From positions 1 through 64,000 of the forward strand of contig NZ_JACHBW010000015.1 of the NCBI RefSeq assembly GCF_014200455.1: DNA of 64,000 nt, read 5' to 3'. The translations under genes were made by a program, and so were the position numbers. Source of the DNA: Paraburkholderia bannensis (GTDB taxonomy: Bacteria; Pseudomonadota; Gammaproteobacteria; Burkholderiales; Burkholderiaceae). This document shows positions 1 to 8,446 of the stretch, one piece after another. How positions within the stretch are numbered: the first letter of the stretch is position 1; every line of letters starts with the position of its first letter. The notes beneath the pieces were generated by a model. That model was not told the origin of the DNA. It did no database searches and saw only the letters and a list, made by a program, of their open reading frames with translations.

Positions 1-452
<452 letters not shown>

Positions 453-640
453 AACCTGTTACTGTTTTTGGTTTCGTTAGAAACCAGTCGCTCACTCAAA
501 GCTGACAGGTATCTGAATTGCTTCAAAAACCTGACTTACTTTTTAATGTGAGACTCTTGATACTTTTGCTATCCCGCCAGATCAAGAATGATCACGGCGG
601 GGAGCTCAATCGAATCAAGCGCCCACACTTATCGGCTGTA

Positions 641-656
641 AATTTTTAAAGATCAA
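641..656 (-). promoter_or_regulatory. rrn leader boxA-like antitermination element
   Basis: On the minus strand the leader reads TGATCTTTAAAAATT, close to the rRNA boxA (TGCTCTTTAACA) that recruits Nus factors. It lies between the predicted rrn promoter and the 16S 5' end, where boxA is normally found. The about 190-nt stretch between it and the 16S is leader RNA; no gene is visible there. Confidence 0.65.
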
Positions 657-727
657 TTCGCTGAAAACATCTGGAAAATCAGGCCTTCCGGTGTTTTCTG
701 CGTCGCTGCATCAGCAGGAGGAGGCGA

Positions 728-756
728 ATTATGCAGGGCGCAGATCGGCTCGTCAA
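728..756 (-). promoter_or_regulatory. rRNA operon promoter
   Basis: Reading leftwards there is a -35 box TTGACG (751-756), a 17-bp spacer, and a -10 box CATAAT (728-733). This is a near-consensus sigma70 promoter pointing at the 16S gene. The AT-rich tract just upstream (759-780) is where an UP element would lie. Confidence 0.8.
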
Positions 757-804
757 GCGATTTTGAAGAAATTATTTCAACGAGCCAAAATCCTTGGAAA
801 ACGC

Positions 805-1332
805 TCAGAACTTCACGCGCAATTGAAACCCGACCGTGAATGGCAAATCGTCAGACGGAATCGGCGGAATGACGATGAAGTTCACTCCCACCCGTTTATA
901 GGCAACCATCACGACAGGCGCAGCCACGGGCCCGATCGTGTGATTGTGGCCAAGTCCCCAGTTACCGTAGTTGTAGCCGGAGATGATGCCGCCCATGGCC
1001 GCGAGGCGCACGTAGCCCCAATGGAGGAATTCCGGCGCCCAGAGGCCGCCGCCGTAAAACGAGGGCCGACGCAGCGAGTTGCGGAAACCGCCCACCGTGA
1101 CGCCCCATTGGTCGCTCGGCCAGCATTCGACGCCGAGGCCCGGATTGAACTGCTCGAAGTCTTTGTCGGGATGAATGTGATACGAGCCGACCATCGCGTC
1201 GACCCACAGGCCCGCGCCGCACCAGTCGGCCGCACGCGCGCTCGTTGCCGCGCCGAGCGTCAGCAGCATGAGCGCTGCACCCGCAATCGTCTTTCTCCCT
1301 GTCCTGCCACCGCGCACTTGCCAAAACCGCAT
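805..1332 (-). CDS. secreted protein of unknown function, possible small outer-membrane beta-barrel
   Basis: The product is 175 aa and I do not recognise a named family. The start at 1332 is chosen because a GGAG lies just upstream and the protein then opens with a typical Sec signal peptide (RKTIAGAALMLLTLGAATSARA, split here as a basic region, a hydrophobic core and an AxA site near residue 33). The mature part is rich in Gly and aromatic residues in alternating patterns and ends in a strand-like segment finishing in Phe (FTVGFQLRVKF), as outer-membrane barrels do. The barrel idea is inference from composition and the C-terminal Phe. A longer reading from 1449 would put 39 uncharacteristic residues before the signal peptide. 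Confidence 0.7.
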   Translation of the reverse strand: MRFWQVRGGRTGRKTIAGAALMLLTLGAATSARAADWCGAGLWVDAMVGSYHIHPDKDFEQFNPGLGVECWPSDQWGVTVGGFRNSLRRPSFYGGGLWAPEFLHWGYVRLAAMGGIISGYNYGNWGLGHNHTIGPVAAPVVMVAYKRVGVNFIVIPPIPSDDLPFTVGFQLRVKF

Positions 1333-1560
1333 GGGCTCTCCGTCCTCGCGCTCGCCGAATCGCTCCGGTGCGTCTGCTGCTGGATCTGTTGTTGGTTTGC
1401 TGTTGTTCTGCCTTTCGGTGACTGCAGACTTTACAGCAGCCGCGCCCACGCGCGTACCGAGGTTTTACTCGGATCGCGGCGGGCGTAACGACTGCGATCG
1501 CGTCACCTGCGGCTCAGACCATCTTGCCAGCGCAGTGCGTCGCGGCGATGAACGCGGCGC

Positions 1561-2058
1561 TCAGAGACCGAGGTCGCTCAGCCCCGGATGATCGTCGGGA
1601 CGGCGACCGAGCGGCCAGTGGTAGAGACGGTCCGCCTCGTGGATCGGCAGGTCGTTGATGCAGGCATGACGATGCGCCATCAGCCCATTGGCGTCGAACT
1701 CCCAGTTCTCGTTACCGTACGAGCGGAACCAGTTGCCCGAATCGTCGTGCCACTCATAGGCGAAACGCACCGCGATGCGGTTGTCGGTGTAGGCCCACAA
1801 CTCCTTGATAAGCCGGTAATCGAGTTCGCGCGCCCACTTGCGCGTGAGAAATCCAACGATCGCCTCGCGCCCCGTCACGAATTCCGCGCGATTGCGCCAG
1901 ATGCTTTGCGGCGTATAGGCGAGCGCCACGCGCTGCGGATCCCGCGTATTCCAGCCGTCCTCCGCGCCGCGCACTTTCTGGATCGCGGTTTCGCGCGTGA
2001 ACGGCGGCAGCGGCGGACGGGCTTCGGCGGAAGTGGTGTCTGAGGCGGTGATACTCAT
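1561..2058 (-). CDS. NTF2-like protein, DUF1348 type
   Basis: The product is 165 aa. It has the NTF2/SnoaL-like cone fold signature of the DUF1348 group, with the conserved stretches AEDGWNTRDPQRVALAYT, SIWRNRAEF and FAYEWHDDSGNWFRSYGNE. The family is widespread in proteobacteria and has no firmly established reaction; a small-molecule binding or isomerase-like role is only inferred from the fold. The start at 2058 follows an AAAGGAG ribosome site at ideal spacing, which favours it over the upstream Met at 2100. It is followed on the same strand, on the far side of a 79-bp gap, by nothing obviously related; the upstream neighbour is a TetR regulator. Confidence 0.85.
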   Translation of the reverse strand: MSITASDTTSAEARPPLPPFTRETAIQKVRGAEDGWNTRDPQRVALAYTPQSIWRNRAEFVTGREAIVGFLTRKWARELDYRLIKELWAYTDNRIAVRFAYEWHDDSGNWFRSYGNENWEFDANGLMAHRHACINDLPIHEADRLYHWPLGRRPDDHPGLSDLGL

Positions 2059-2137
2059 GGTCAGGCTCCTTTCTCTAGCGGCAGGGCGGCGAGCCGACAT
2101 GGCCCGCCTGATTCGAACGAAGCGGTAGATTCAATCG

Positions 2138-2776
2138 TCAGCGGCGCGCGCGTGAGGCTTCAGCACCTTCAGGCGCAAGCGCGTCGAGCATCAGCGATCC
2201 CGCCGCGCGTGCATCGAGCGCGGCGTCGGCGTCTCCGTTCACGAGCGCCACGCCGATCGCGCCATCGATCAGGATCAGCCACTGGCGCGCGAGCCGCGCG
2301 GCCACGCGGCCATCCACGCCGCTGGCGAGGCGCCAGGCGTCGCACTGCTGCGCAACGAAAGCGAGCAGGCGCGCCTTGTGCATGCGCGCGACTTCGCGCA
2401 CAGGATCGTCGGCCTGGGCGGTTTCACCCGCTGCGTTCAGGAATGCGCAACCGTGGAAGCCCTCGGAGGCAAACCACTCCCGCAGCACGTCGAACATGGC
2501 CAGCAACCGCGTACGCGGCGTCCGGCCGCGTTTGAGCGTGCCGTCGATGAACCAGCGCATCCAGCGCTCGTCGCGGCGCGTGAGTGCGGCGGCAACGAGG
2601 GCATCCTTCGATTCGAAATAGGTATAGAAGCTTTTGCGCGCAGCGCCCGCGGCGCGGACGATCGCATCGACGCCCGTCGCATGGATGCCGCCCGCGTAAA
2701 TCAACGCTTCGGCGGCTTCGAGCAGGCGCTCGCGCGCATCGGGCGATACATCAGGGGAAATGGCAGTCTGATTCAT
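2138..2776 (-). CDS. TetR-family transcriptional regulator
   Basis: The product is 212 aa, usual for TetR. The N-terminal helix-turn-helix is clear: ARERLLEAAEALIYAGGIHA, then VDAIVRAAGAARKSFYTYFE with the typical YxYFxSK ending (about residues 15-60). The remainder is a helical ligand-binding domain. The start at 2776 is the Met directly before NQTAIS; upstream codons run into the operator. Two matching operator-like sites lie 21-62 bp upstream, so autoregulation is likely. Candidate targets are itself, the DUF1348 gene downstream and the divergent YceI gene. The inducer is unknown. Confidence 0.9.
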   Translation of the reverse strand: MNQTAISPDVSPDARERLLEAAEALIYAGGIHATGVDAIVRAAGAARKSFYTYFESKDALVAAALTRRDERWMRWFIDGTLKRGRTPRTRLLAMFDVLREWFASEGFHGCAFLNAAGETAQADDPVREVARMHKARLLAFVAQQCDAWRLASGVDGRVAARLARQWLILIDGAIGVALVNGDADAALDARAAGSLMLDALAPEGAEASRARR

Positions 2777-2796
2777 GATCTGGTCGTGCCGAGGTG

Positions 2797-2838
2797 GAAT
2801 GATCGTTCTCCGTAATGCGAAATGTAGAACGATCATTC
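2797..2838. promoter_or_regulatory. twin operator sites of the TetR regulator
   Basis: GAATGATCGTTC (2797-2808) and GAACGATCATTC (2827-2838) are exact reverse complements of each other. Each is also a near palindrome of form GAAYGATCRTTC. Their centres are 30 bp apart, about three helical turns, so two dimers would bind the same DNA face. The position between the tetR start and the divergent YceI gene fits an operator for one or both. Binding itself is inferred. Confidence 0.7.
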
Positions 2839-2970
2839 TCCCAAGTCAAGTACGGATTTCGCGCCATGCGGCGCACGGCGTTTGCGCTAACAGCGGACAA
2901 TGGGAGGAAGCCAGTGGCTCAAACCGTTCTATTCTTACGCTGCCCTCGCGCCTTCCATTACGGAGACACC

Positions 2971-3627
2971 ATGAATCGACGTCGAGCCTTGATCGCCTTG
3001 CTGTGCGCCGGGGTGATCGGCTGCACGCCGCTGCGTGTGGTAACGCATAGCGTGAGCTCCACCGAAGCGGCCGTGCCAGCGGGCCAGTACACGCTTGATC
3101 CGCACCATTGGAGCATCGTCTTCGATGTCGATCATCTGCACTACACGCGCTTCGTGATGCGCTTCGACCGCGCTAGCGCGCGGCTCGACTGGCCTTCGCA
3201 CGCGCTGGAGCAGGCAACAGTGCAAGTCGATATCGATGCCGCCAGCCTCGACACCAACGTCGACGTACTCGATCGCATGGTGAAAGGCGCGCAGATGCTC
3301 GATACGCAGCGTTATCCGCAGATCCGCTTCGTGAGCACGCGTTTCGAGCGCACCGGCGCGGCGAATGGCAAGCTGATGGGGACATTGACGGGCAATCTGA
3401 CGATGCACGGCGCGACGCAACCGGTCACGCTCGACGTGACGTTTAACGGTTACGCGCCGAATCCGCTTACGAAACAGCCCACGCTGGGCTTCTCCGCGCA
3501 CGGGACGTTCAGCCGCTCAGCGTTCGGGCTGACGACGTGGTATCCGGCGGTGGGCGATGCGATCGACGTACGCATCGAGGCGGAATTCGAGCAGCCGCCG
3601 CCAGCGGGCGCGGCGGTTGCTCAATAG
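2971..3627 (+). CDS. YceI-family lipoprotein
   Basis: The product is 218 aa. The start at 2971 gives a short basic N-terminus, a hydrophobic stretch and a lipobox ending VIGC at residue 18-21, so a lipid-anchored envelope protein is likely. The rest is a YceI-like lipocalin-type barrel: opening AGQYTLDPHHWSIVFDVDHL, central FVSTRFERTG and closing TFSRSAFGLTTWYPAVGD. YceI proteins bind isoprenoid-type ligands and are often stress induced; the ligand here is unknown. An in-frame Met at 2815 lies inside the operator region and is unlikely to be the start. The divergent TetR gene may control it. Confidence 0.88.
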   Translation: MNRRRALIALLCAGVIGCTPLRVVTHSVSSTEAAVPAGQYTLDPHHWSIVFDVDHLHYTRFVMRFDRASARLDWPSHALEQATVQVDIDAASLDTNVDVLDRMVKGAQMLDTQRYPQIRFVSTRFERTGAANGKLMGTLTGNLTMHGATQPVTLDVTFNGYAPNPLTKQPTLGFSAHGTFSRSAFGLTTWYPAVGDAIDVRIEAEFEQPPPAGAAVAQ

Positions 3628-3640
3628 CGCAAGCAGGAAT

Positions 3641-4672
3641 TCAGGCTGCGGTCCAGTCGAGAATGACCTTGCCGCTTTCGCCGGAAAGCATGGCTGCGAA
3701 GCCCTTTTCGTAATCGTCGACGCTGAAGCGGTGCGTGATGATGGGCGACAGATCCAGTCCGCTTTGCAGCATCGCGACCATCTTGTACCAGGTCTCGAAC
3801 ATCTCGCGGCCGTAGATGCCCTTGATTTCCAGACCCTTGAAGATGACCTGATTCCAGTCGATGGCGGTTTGCGCGGGCGGAATGCCGAGCAACGCCACCT
3901 TGCCGCCGTGGTTCATCGCTTCGAGCATGGCCGTGAATGCGCTCGGCACGCCCGACATTTCGAGGCCCACGTCGAAGCCTTCGGTCATATGCAGGTCGGC
4001 CATCACGTCGCGCAGCGATTCGCGTGCGACGTTGACTGCGCGCGTCGCGCCCATCTTGCGCGCGAGTTCGAGGCGATAGTCATTGACGTCGGTAATTACC
4101 ACGTTGCGCGCGCCCACGTGCTTCGCGATTGCCACGGCCATGATGCCGATCGGCCCCGCGCCCGTAATCAGCACGTCTTCGCCCACGAGGTTGAACGACA
4201 ATGCAGTGTGCGTCGCATTGCCGAACGGATCGAAGATCGCGGCGAGATCGTCGGAGATTTCGGGCGGAATCTTGAACGCGTTGAAGGCCGGAATCACGAG
4301 ATATTCGGCGAACGCGCCTTCGCGGTTCACACCCACGCCCGTGGTATTGCGGCACAGATGGCGACGTCCCGCACGGCAGTTGCGACAGAAGCCACAGGTG
4401 ATGTGGCCTTCGCCGGAGACGCGGTCGCCAATCGAAAAGCCGCGCACTTCCTGGCCCATTTCGACGATTTCGCCCACGTATTCGTGGCCCACGTGCATCG
4501 GCACCGGAATGGTCTTTTGCGCCCAGTCGTCCCATTTCCAGATGTGGATATCCGTGCCGCAGATCGCCGTGCGGTGGATCTTGATCATCACATCGTTATG
4601 GCCGACTTCGGGCTTCGGGACGTCGGTGAGCGTGAGGCCGGGTCCGCGTTCGAGTTTGGCGAGTGCTTTCAT
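3641..4672 (-). CDS. tdh: L-threonine 3-dehydrogenase
   Basis: This zinc-dependent medium-chain dehydrogenase oxidises L-threonine to 2-amino-3-ketobutyrate with NAD+. It is 343 aa, close to the E. coli length of 341. Visible features are the catalytic zinc motif AICGTDIHIWKWDDWA (Cys38), GHEYVGEI, the four-cysteine structural zinc loop CGFCRNCRAGRRHLC, and the NAD site ITGAGPIGIMA. It is directly downstream of kbl with a 17-bp gap, and the two enzymes together convert threonine to glycine plus acetyl-CoA. Control by the divergent XRE-cupin gene is inferred from position. Confidence 0.97.
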   Translation of the reverse strand: MKALAKLERGPGLTLTDVPKPEVGHNDVMIKIHRTAICGTDIHIWKWDDWAQKTIPVPMHVGHEYVGEIVEMGQEVRGFSIGDRVSGEGHITCGFCRNCRAGRRHLCRNTTGVGVNREGAFAEYLVIPAFNAFKIPPEISDDLAAIFDPFGNATHTALSFNLVGEDVLITGAGPIGIMAVAIAKHVGARNVVITDVNDYRLELARKMGATRAVNVARESLRDVMADLHMTEGFDVGLEMSGVPSAFTAMLEAMNHGGKVALLGIPPAQTAIDWNQVIFKGLEIKGIYGREMFETWYKMVAMLQSGLDLSPIITHRFSVDDYEKGFAAMLSGESGKVILDWTAA

Positions 4673-4689
4673 TTTATTTCGCTGTCCTT

Positions 4690-5889
4690 TCAGATCACGC
4701 CAAGCTGCTTGCCCACGCGTGCAAATGCCGCCACGGCGCGCTCGACCTGCTCGGGGGTATGCGCCGCGCTCATCTGCGTGCGGATGCGCGCGCGGCCCTT
4801 CGGCACCACCGGGTAGGAGAAGCCGATCACATAAACGCCTTCGTGCAGCAAGGCGTCAGCCATTTTCGAGGCGATCTGCGCGTCGCCGAGCATCACCGGA
4901 ATGATGGGATGCTCGCCCGGCACGAGCGAGAAACCCAGCGCGCTCATCTCGCGTCGGAAGTGCGCGCCGTTGGCCTGTACGCGTGCGCGCAGATTCGCCC
5001 CTTCGTCGCTGGCGATCAGTTCGAGCACCGCCAGCGAGGCGGCGGCGATGCTGGGCGCGAGCGTGTTCGAGAACAGATATGGGCGCGAGCGCTGGCGCAG
5101 CAGCTCGATGACTTCCTTCTTCGCCGCGACGTAGCCGCCCGACGCACCGCCCAGCGCCTTGCCGAGCGTGCCGGTGATGATGTCCACGCGCTGCGCGACG
5201 CCGCAATGTTCAGGCGTGCCGCGGCCGTTCGCGCCGATGAAACCCACCGCGTGGGAGTCGTCCACCATCACGAGCGCGTTGTAGCGGTCTGCCAGATCGC
5301 AGATGCCCTTAAGGTCCGCGATGATGCCGTCCATCGAGAACACGCCGTCGGTGGCGATGAGCTTGTAGCGCGCGCCGCTGGCGTCGGCTTCGCGCAACTT
5401 CGCTTCCAGATCGGCGAGATCGTTGTTCTTGTAGCGATAGCGCCGCGCCTTCGAGAGCCGCACGCCGTCGATGATGCTCGCATGGTTGAGTTCGTCGCTG
5501 ATGATCGCGTCTTCGTCGCCGAGCAGCGTTTCAAAGAGGCCGCCATTGGCGTCGAAGCAGCTTGAATAGAGAATGCTGTCCTCGGTGCCCAGAAAGGCGG
5601 CGAGCGCGCTTTCCAGCTGCTTGTGCACCGTCTGCGTGCCGCAGATGAAACGCACCGACGCCATGCCGAATCCGTCGCGATCGAGCCCGTCTTTCGCCGC
5701 TGCAATCAGGCGCGCATCGTTGGCAAGCCCCAGATAATTGTTGGCGCAAAAGTTCAGCACCTTGCTGCCGTCGGCGAGCCCAATGGCAGACGATTGCGGC
5801 GTGTCGATCACGCGCTCGCTCTTGTAGAAACCATCGGCGCGGATCTGATCGAGAGTCGCGCGCAGGTGGTCGAAGTAGGATTGGCTCAT
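4690..5889 (-). CDS. kbl: glycine C-acetyltransferase (2-amino-3-ketobutyrate CoA ligase)
   Basis: This PLP enzyme cleaves 2-amino-3-ketobutyrate with CoA to glycine and acetyl-CoA. It is 399 aa, against 398 in E. coli. Landmarks are NFCANNYLGLA near the N-terminus, DSHAVGFIG, and the PLP-lysine region GTLGKALGGASGGY. The start at 5889 matches the family N-terminus (MSQSYFDHLR) and has an AGGAG upstream; a longer reading to 5973 would run through the promoter region. It forms an operon with tdh immediately downstream. Confidence 0.97.
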   Translation of the reverse strand: MSQSYFDHLRATLDQIRADGFYKSERVIDTPQSSAIGLADGSKVLNFCANNYLGLANDARLIAAAKDGLDRDGFGMASVRFICGTQTVHKQLESALAAFLGTEDSILYSSCFDANGGLFETLLGDEDAIISDELNHASIIDGVRLSKARRYRYKNNDLADLEAKLREADASGARYKLIATDGVFSMDGIIADLKGICDLADRYNALVMVDDSHAVGFIGANGRGTPEHCGVAQRVDIITGTLGKALGGASGGYVAAKKEVIELLRQRSRPYLFSNTLAPSIAAASLAVLELIASDEGANLRARVQANGAHFRREMSALGFSLVPGEHPIIPVMLGDAQIASKMADALLHEGVYVIGFSYPVVPKGRARIRTQMSAAHTPEQVERAVAAFARVGKQLGVI

Positions 5890-5946
5890 GGCATCGTGCT
5901 CCTGACAGGGCAAGCTGCGGCTGTTATAGTCGCCGTCAGCTTTGAG

Positions 5947-5989
5947 CGAATTTATTCGTTTTTTCGAACTCAAGTTCGGTATATCGAAC
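5947..5989. promoter_or_regulatory. cluster of CGAA/TTCG inverted repeats (operator candidate)
   Basis: Between kbl and the divergent XRE-cupin gene there are three overlapping or adjacent inverted repeats: CGAA-TTTA-TTCG (5947-5958), CGAACT-CA-AGTTCG (5965-5978) and GTTCG-GTATAT-CGAAC (5974-5989). Such a cluster in a shared divergent promoter is the expected site for the adjacent regulator. Binding is inferred. Confidence 0.6.
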
Positions 5990-6013
5990 AGACTCTAAAC
6001 GATGAGGCAAGGA

Positions 6014-6736
6014 ATGGCAAGCTCAGGCGCTCGCGCGGGCACGCAGCTCAAGAAACCGGTCGACGATGAAACAGGCACGGCCGCCGCGAAGCCCGCCGCT
6101 GTGCGTAAATCCCGCCTCGCGAAGGCCCAGCCATCGCCCAGCGCCGCGGCAGAACCATCGGGGCTGCCAGCGAAAACGACGCCCGCCGCGCCGCCGCGAG
6201 TCGGCGAGCAGATCCAGCGGCTGCGCAGCGAACGCAAAATGACACTCGACGAGCTGTCGCGCGCGGCCGGCGTGTCGAAATCCATGCTTTCGGAAATCGA
6301 GCGCGACAAGGCCAATCCGACCATCGCCGTGGCCTGGCGTCTGACCAATGCGCTGGGCGTGAAGCTCGATTCGCTGTTTGCCGCGCCCAAGGCGCCCGAC
6401 GCGATCGCAGTGGCCGGCCCACACGATATACCCACCTTGCTCGGTCACGATGCGGGTTATCAGCTGCGCGTATGGGGCCCGATCGAACTGGCCGGCAACT
6501 TCGAATGGTACGAACTGACGCTCAAGCCGGGCGGTTCGCTGGTGTCGAACGCACACGAGCCAGGCACGCGCGAGCATCTCACAGTGCTGCAAGGCGCAAT
6601 CGAAGTGGAAGCGGCGGGCTCCGTCGAGCGGCTGAAATCCGCCGACACGGCGCGCTATATCGCCGACCAGCCGCACGCGATCCGCAATATCGGCAAGGGT
6701 GAAGCGCGCGCGCTGCTGGTGGTGATTCACGGCTGA
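6014..6736 (+). CDS. XRE-family regulator with C-terminal cupin domain
   Basis: The product is 240 aa: a Lys/Ala/Pro-rich N-terminal tail (to about residue 60), an XRE helix-turn-helix (VGEQIQRLRSERKMTLDELS, then AGVSKSMLSEIERDKANPT), and a C-terminal cupin with EPGTREHLTVLQG and QPHAIRNIG. Proteins of this layout usually sense a small metabolite in the cupin. It is divergent from kbl-tdh across a repeat-rich 124-bp gap, so threonine or glycine catabolism is the likely target. The start at 6014 is preferred over 6002 because a GAGG lies at good spacing before it. Its long N-terminal extension is unusual but compositionally ordinary. Confidence 0.88.
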   Translation: MASSGARAGTQLKKPVDDETGTAAAKPAAVRKSRLAKAQPSPSAAAEPSGLPAKTTPAAPPRVGEQIQRLRSERKMTLDELSRAAGVSKSMLSEIERDKANPTIAVAWRLTNALGVKLDSLFAAPKAPDAIAVAGPHDIPTLLGHDAGYQLRVWGPIELAGNFEWYELTLKPGGSLVSNAHEPGTREHLTVLQGAIEVEAAGSVERLKSADTARYIADQPHAIRNIGKGEARALLVVIHG

Positions 6737-6824
6737 TTTGCTGCTAGATTCACCGCTGATGCACGGCTGGCGTCGCTGGCTGAACGGCCAAACCTGATAT
6801 TCCTGGCTGCACGATCGCTTCAAG

Positions 6825-6844
6825 TACTGTATATTCATACAGTA
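6825..6844. promoter_or_regulatory. LexA (SOS) box
   Basis: TACTGTATATTCATACAGTA has the full CTGT-N8-ACAG core, with TA/TA flanks as in the enterobacterial SOS consensus, and is symmetrical except for the centre. It lies 22 bp before the start of the next gene, overlapping where its promoter must be. Repression by LexA and induction by DNA damage follow from the motif but are not shown. Confidence 0.85.
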
Positions 6845-6866
6845 AAAAGAACGACCGGAGCCGCCC

Positions 6867-7271
6867 ATGCACACTTCGCGCATCCCGAACGAGCAGGATC
6901 TGGCCGCCTTGCGCTTTCAGGCGGCCGCGCGCGATCTTGAGCAGATCGTGCGCAACATCGCGCATCGCTATATCGCCCAGCAGGTGCCGCTGAGCTGGCG
7001 CCTGTTACACGCGATCGAAGCGGAAGCGCTCGCCGATCTCGGTTTTGCCAGCCGTCATGATGCGCTGATGCTCGGCCTGTTCCAGCGTCCAGACGATCTC
7101 GCCTATCCGGAAACCGACGAAACCGTCGATTTCGGACAATCCAATGCCCTCCCCGCCGTGTTCGCGTTCGCTGTGAGCGCTTATGAATATGCCGCGCGCA
7201 GCGCCGAAGAAGCCCAGCGCGAAGCGCGCCGCAGGGCAGCCGTCAAACGCTCGCGCGCATGGGGCGGCTGA
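6867..7271 (+). CDS. SOS-box-controlled protein of unknown function
   Basis: The product is 134 aa and I do not recognise it. It looks soluble and mostly helical, with an acidic middle (YPETDETVDFGQ) and a basic, Arg-rich C-terminal tail (EAQREARRRAAVKRSRAWGG) that could touch nucleic acid. A GGAG sits 7 bases before the ATG at 6867. The perfect LexA box just upstream makes DNA-damage induction likely. The recombinase-like gene follows on the same strand after 94 bp and may be co-transcribed. Position next to the replicon origin suggests a role in DNA maintenance, but that is only context. Confidence 0.75.
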   Translation: MHTSRIPNEQDLAALRFQAAARDLEQIVRNIAHRYIAQQVPLSWRLLHAIEAEALADLGFASRHDALMLGLFQRPDDLAYPETDETVDFGQSNALPAVFAFAVSAYEYAARSAEEAQREARRRAAVKRSRAWGG

Positions 7272-7365
7272 TCATGTCGCCCGCCGTCGATCGCTTGCTG
7301 GACGCCACGTGTCTCCTGGCTTCGCTAGAATTCCCTTCTGCATCGCAACTAACGGAAGGACAGTG

Positions 7366-8358
7366 ATGACCGCCTCCGATTTGTCCCACTCGTCCCGCGA
7401 TCTCTTCGACCAGCAGCGCACCGACTGGCAGCAAGATCCCGCTGCGGCCTTTGATGCCTGGCTGGCCGCACAGGATCTGCGCCGCTCGTCGGCCGATATC
7501 TACCGTGTCCAGTGGGGCCGCTTTCTCGAATGGCTCGCGCTCAAGCGCAAGACCATCGTTTCGGTGGATACGGGCACGATCGCTGAATTCGTCGCCGGGC
7601 TGGAGGTGAAAAAGCCCCAGCGGCTGCGCTACCTTCGTTTGATCGAGCGGGTACTCGACCATGTGCGGCAGATCGAGTTGGCATCCACGAACCCCGCGCG
7701 TTTCATCGCCCAGGATGGCGAAGCCGCCTGGCGCAATGCGCGTGAAAACGAACCCACCGGCTTTCTTACTGCGACGGAACGCGCGGCGGTGATCGCCCGG
7801 CTCTTCGCACCGCTTACCGAGCAATCGGCGGCACGGCGCTGGCGCGAGCGGCGCGACCGCGCGCTCGTTGCGGTATTTCTGGGCGGCGGGCTGAAGACTG
7901 GCGACGCGATTGCGCTGAGGCTCGACGCCACATCGATCGGGTCGGAATGGATCACGATCGAAGCCGACAATCCAGCCCTCACGCACAGCACGAAACTCGC
8001 ACCGTTCGCGGTCGACGTGATGGGGGCATGGCTGGAGGCGCGGCGCCTCGCGGGCCTGCCCGGGCAACTCGTGTTTCCGGGCTCGCCCAGCGGGCGACCC
8101 ATGCACAAGGCGACGGTACTGCGCGCGATCGACGCCTTGATGGAAGAGGCAGGCGTCGCCCAGACGCGCGCGGAGCGCGCCAGTCCCCAGACGCTGCGCA
8201 ACAGCTTTGCGGCCGATCTGTTCGAACGTGGCGTGGATCCGGATCAGGTTGGCCAGTGGCTGGGCTTTCTACAACCGATTTCGGCTGGCCGCCTTCATCG
8301 CTCGTGGCGCGTCTGGGCCGATCGCGAAGCCGCATTGCGTGTTGCCGACAAAGCGTAG
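7366..8358 (+). CDS. tyrosine-recombinase-fold protein lacking catalytic residues
   Basis: The product is 330 aa. The N-terminal part (about residues 25-120) is a SAM-like core-binding domain, and residues 130-320 follow the phage-integrase catalytic domain. Key residues are missing. Box I reads GLKTGDAIAL, with Lys at 177 in place of Arg. The HxLRH motif reads QTLRN, keeping only Arg278. LGH reads LGF. There is no tyrosine anywhere after residue 89, so the nucleophile is absent. It should therefore bind DNA but not cut it (inference). The start at 7366 has a good GGAAGGA site. It may share the LexA-controlled promoter upstream. Two inverted origin repeats follow its stop codon. Confidence 0.85.
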   Translation: MTASDLSHSSRDLFDQQRTDWQQDPAAAFDAWLAAQDLRRSSADIYRVQWGRFLEWLALKRKTIVSVDTGTIAEFVAGLEVKKPQRLRYLRLIERVLDHVRQIELASTNPARFIAQDGEAAWRNARENEPTGFLTATERAAVIARLFAPLTEQSAARRWRERRDRALVAVFLGGGLKTGDAIALRLDATSIGSEWITIEADNPALTHSTKLAPFAVDVMGAWLEARRLAGLPGQLVFPGSPSGRPMHKATVLRAIDALMEEAGVAQTRAERASPQTLRNSFAADLFERGVDPDQVGQWLGFLQPISAGRLHRSWRVWADREAALRVADKA

Positions 8359-8393
8359 ACATCGAGGCCGCACGGGCTTCTCGCGCAGAAGAA

Positions 8394-8445
8394 GTCCCGT
8401 AAAAGCTCACGGCCGCCTGTCACCCCGATTCCCGTAAACACTCAC
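8394..8445 (-). repeat. two inverted copies of the origin iteron
   Basis: On the minus strand GTGAGCTTTTACGGGAC (8394-8410) and GTGAGTGTTTACGGGAA (8429-8445) match the 17-bp iteron found 20 times on the plus strand beyond 10056. They fill the gap between the stop codons of the recombinase-like gene and the KfrA-like gene. Confidence 0.85.
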
Positions 8446-8446
8446 C

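Noticed and set aside
7366..8358. Recombinase-like gene as evidence of an integrated phage or genomic island
   Set aside because: Catalytic residues are missing, no attachment-site repeats or tRNA adjoin it, and the neighbours are replication genes native to this kind of replicon.
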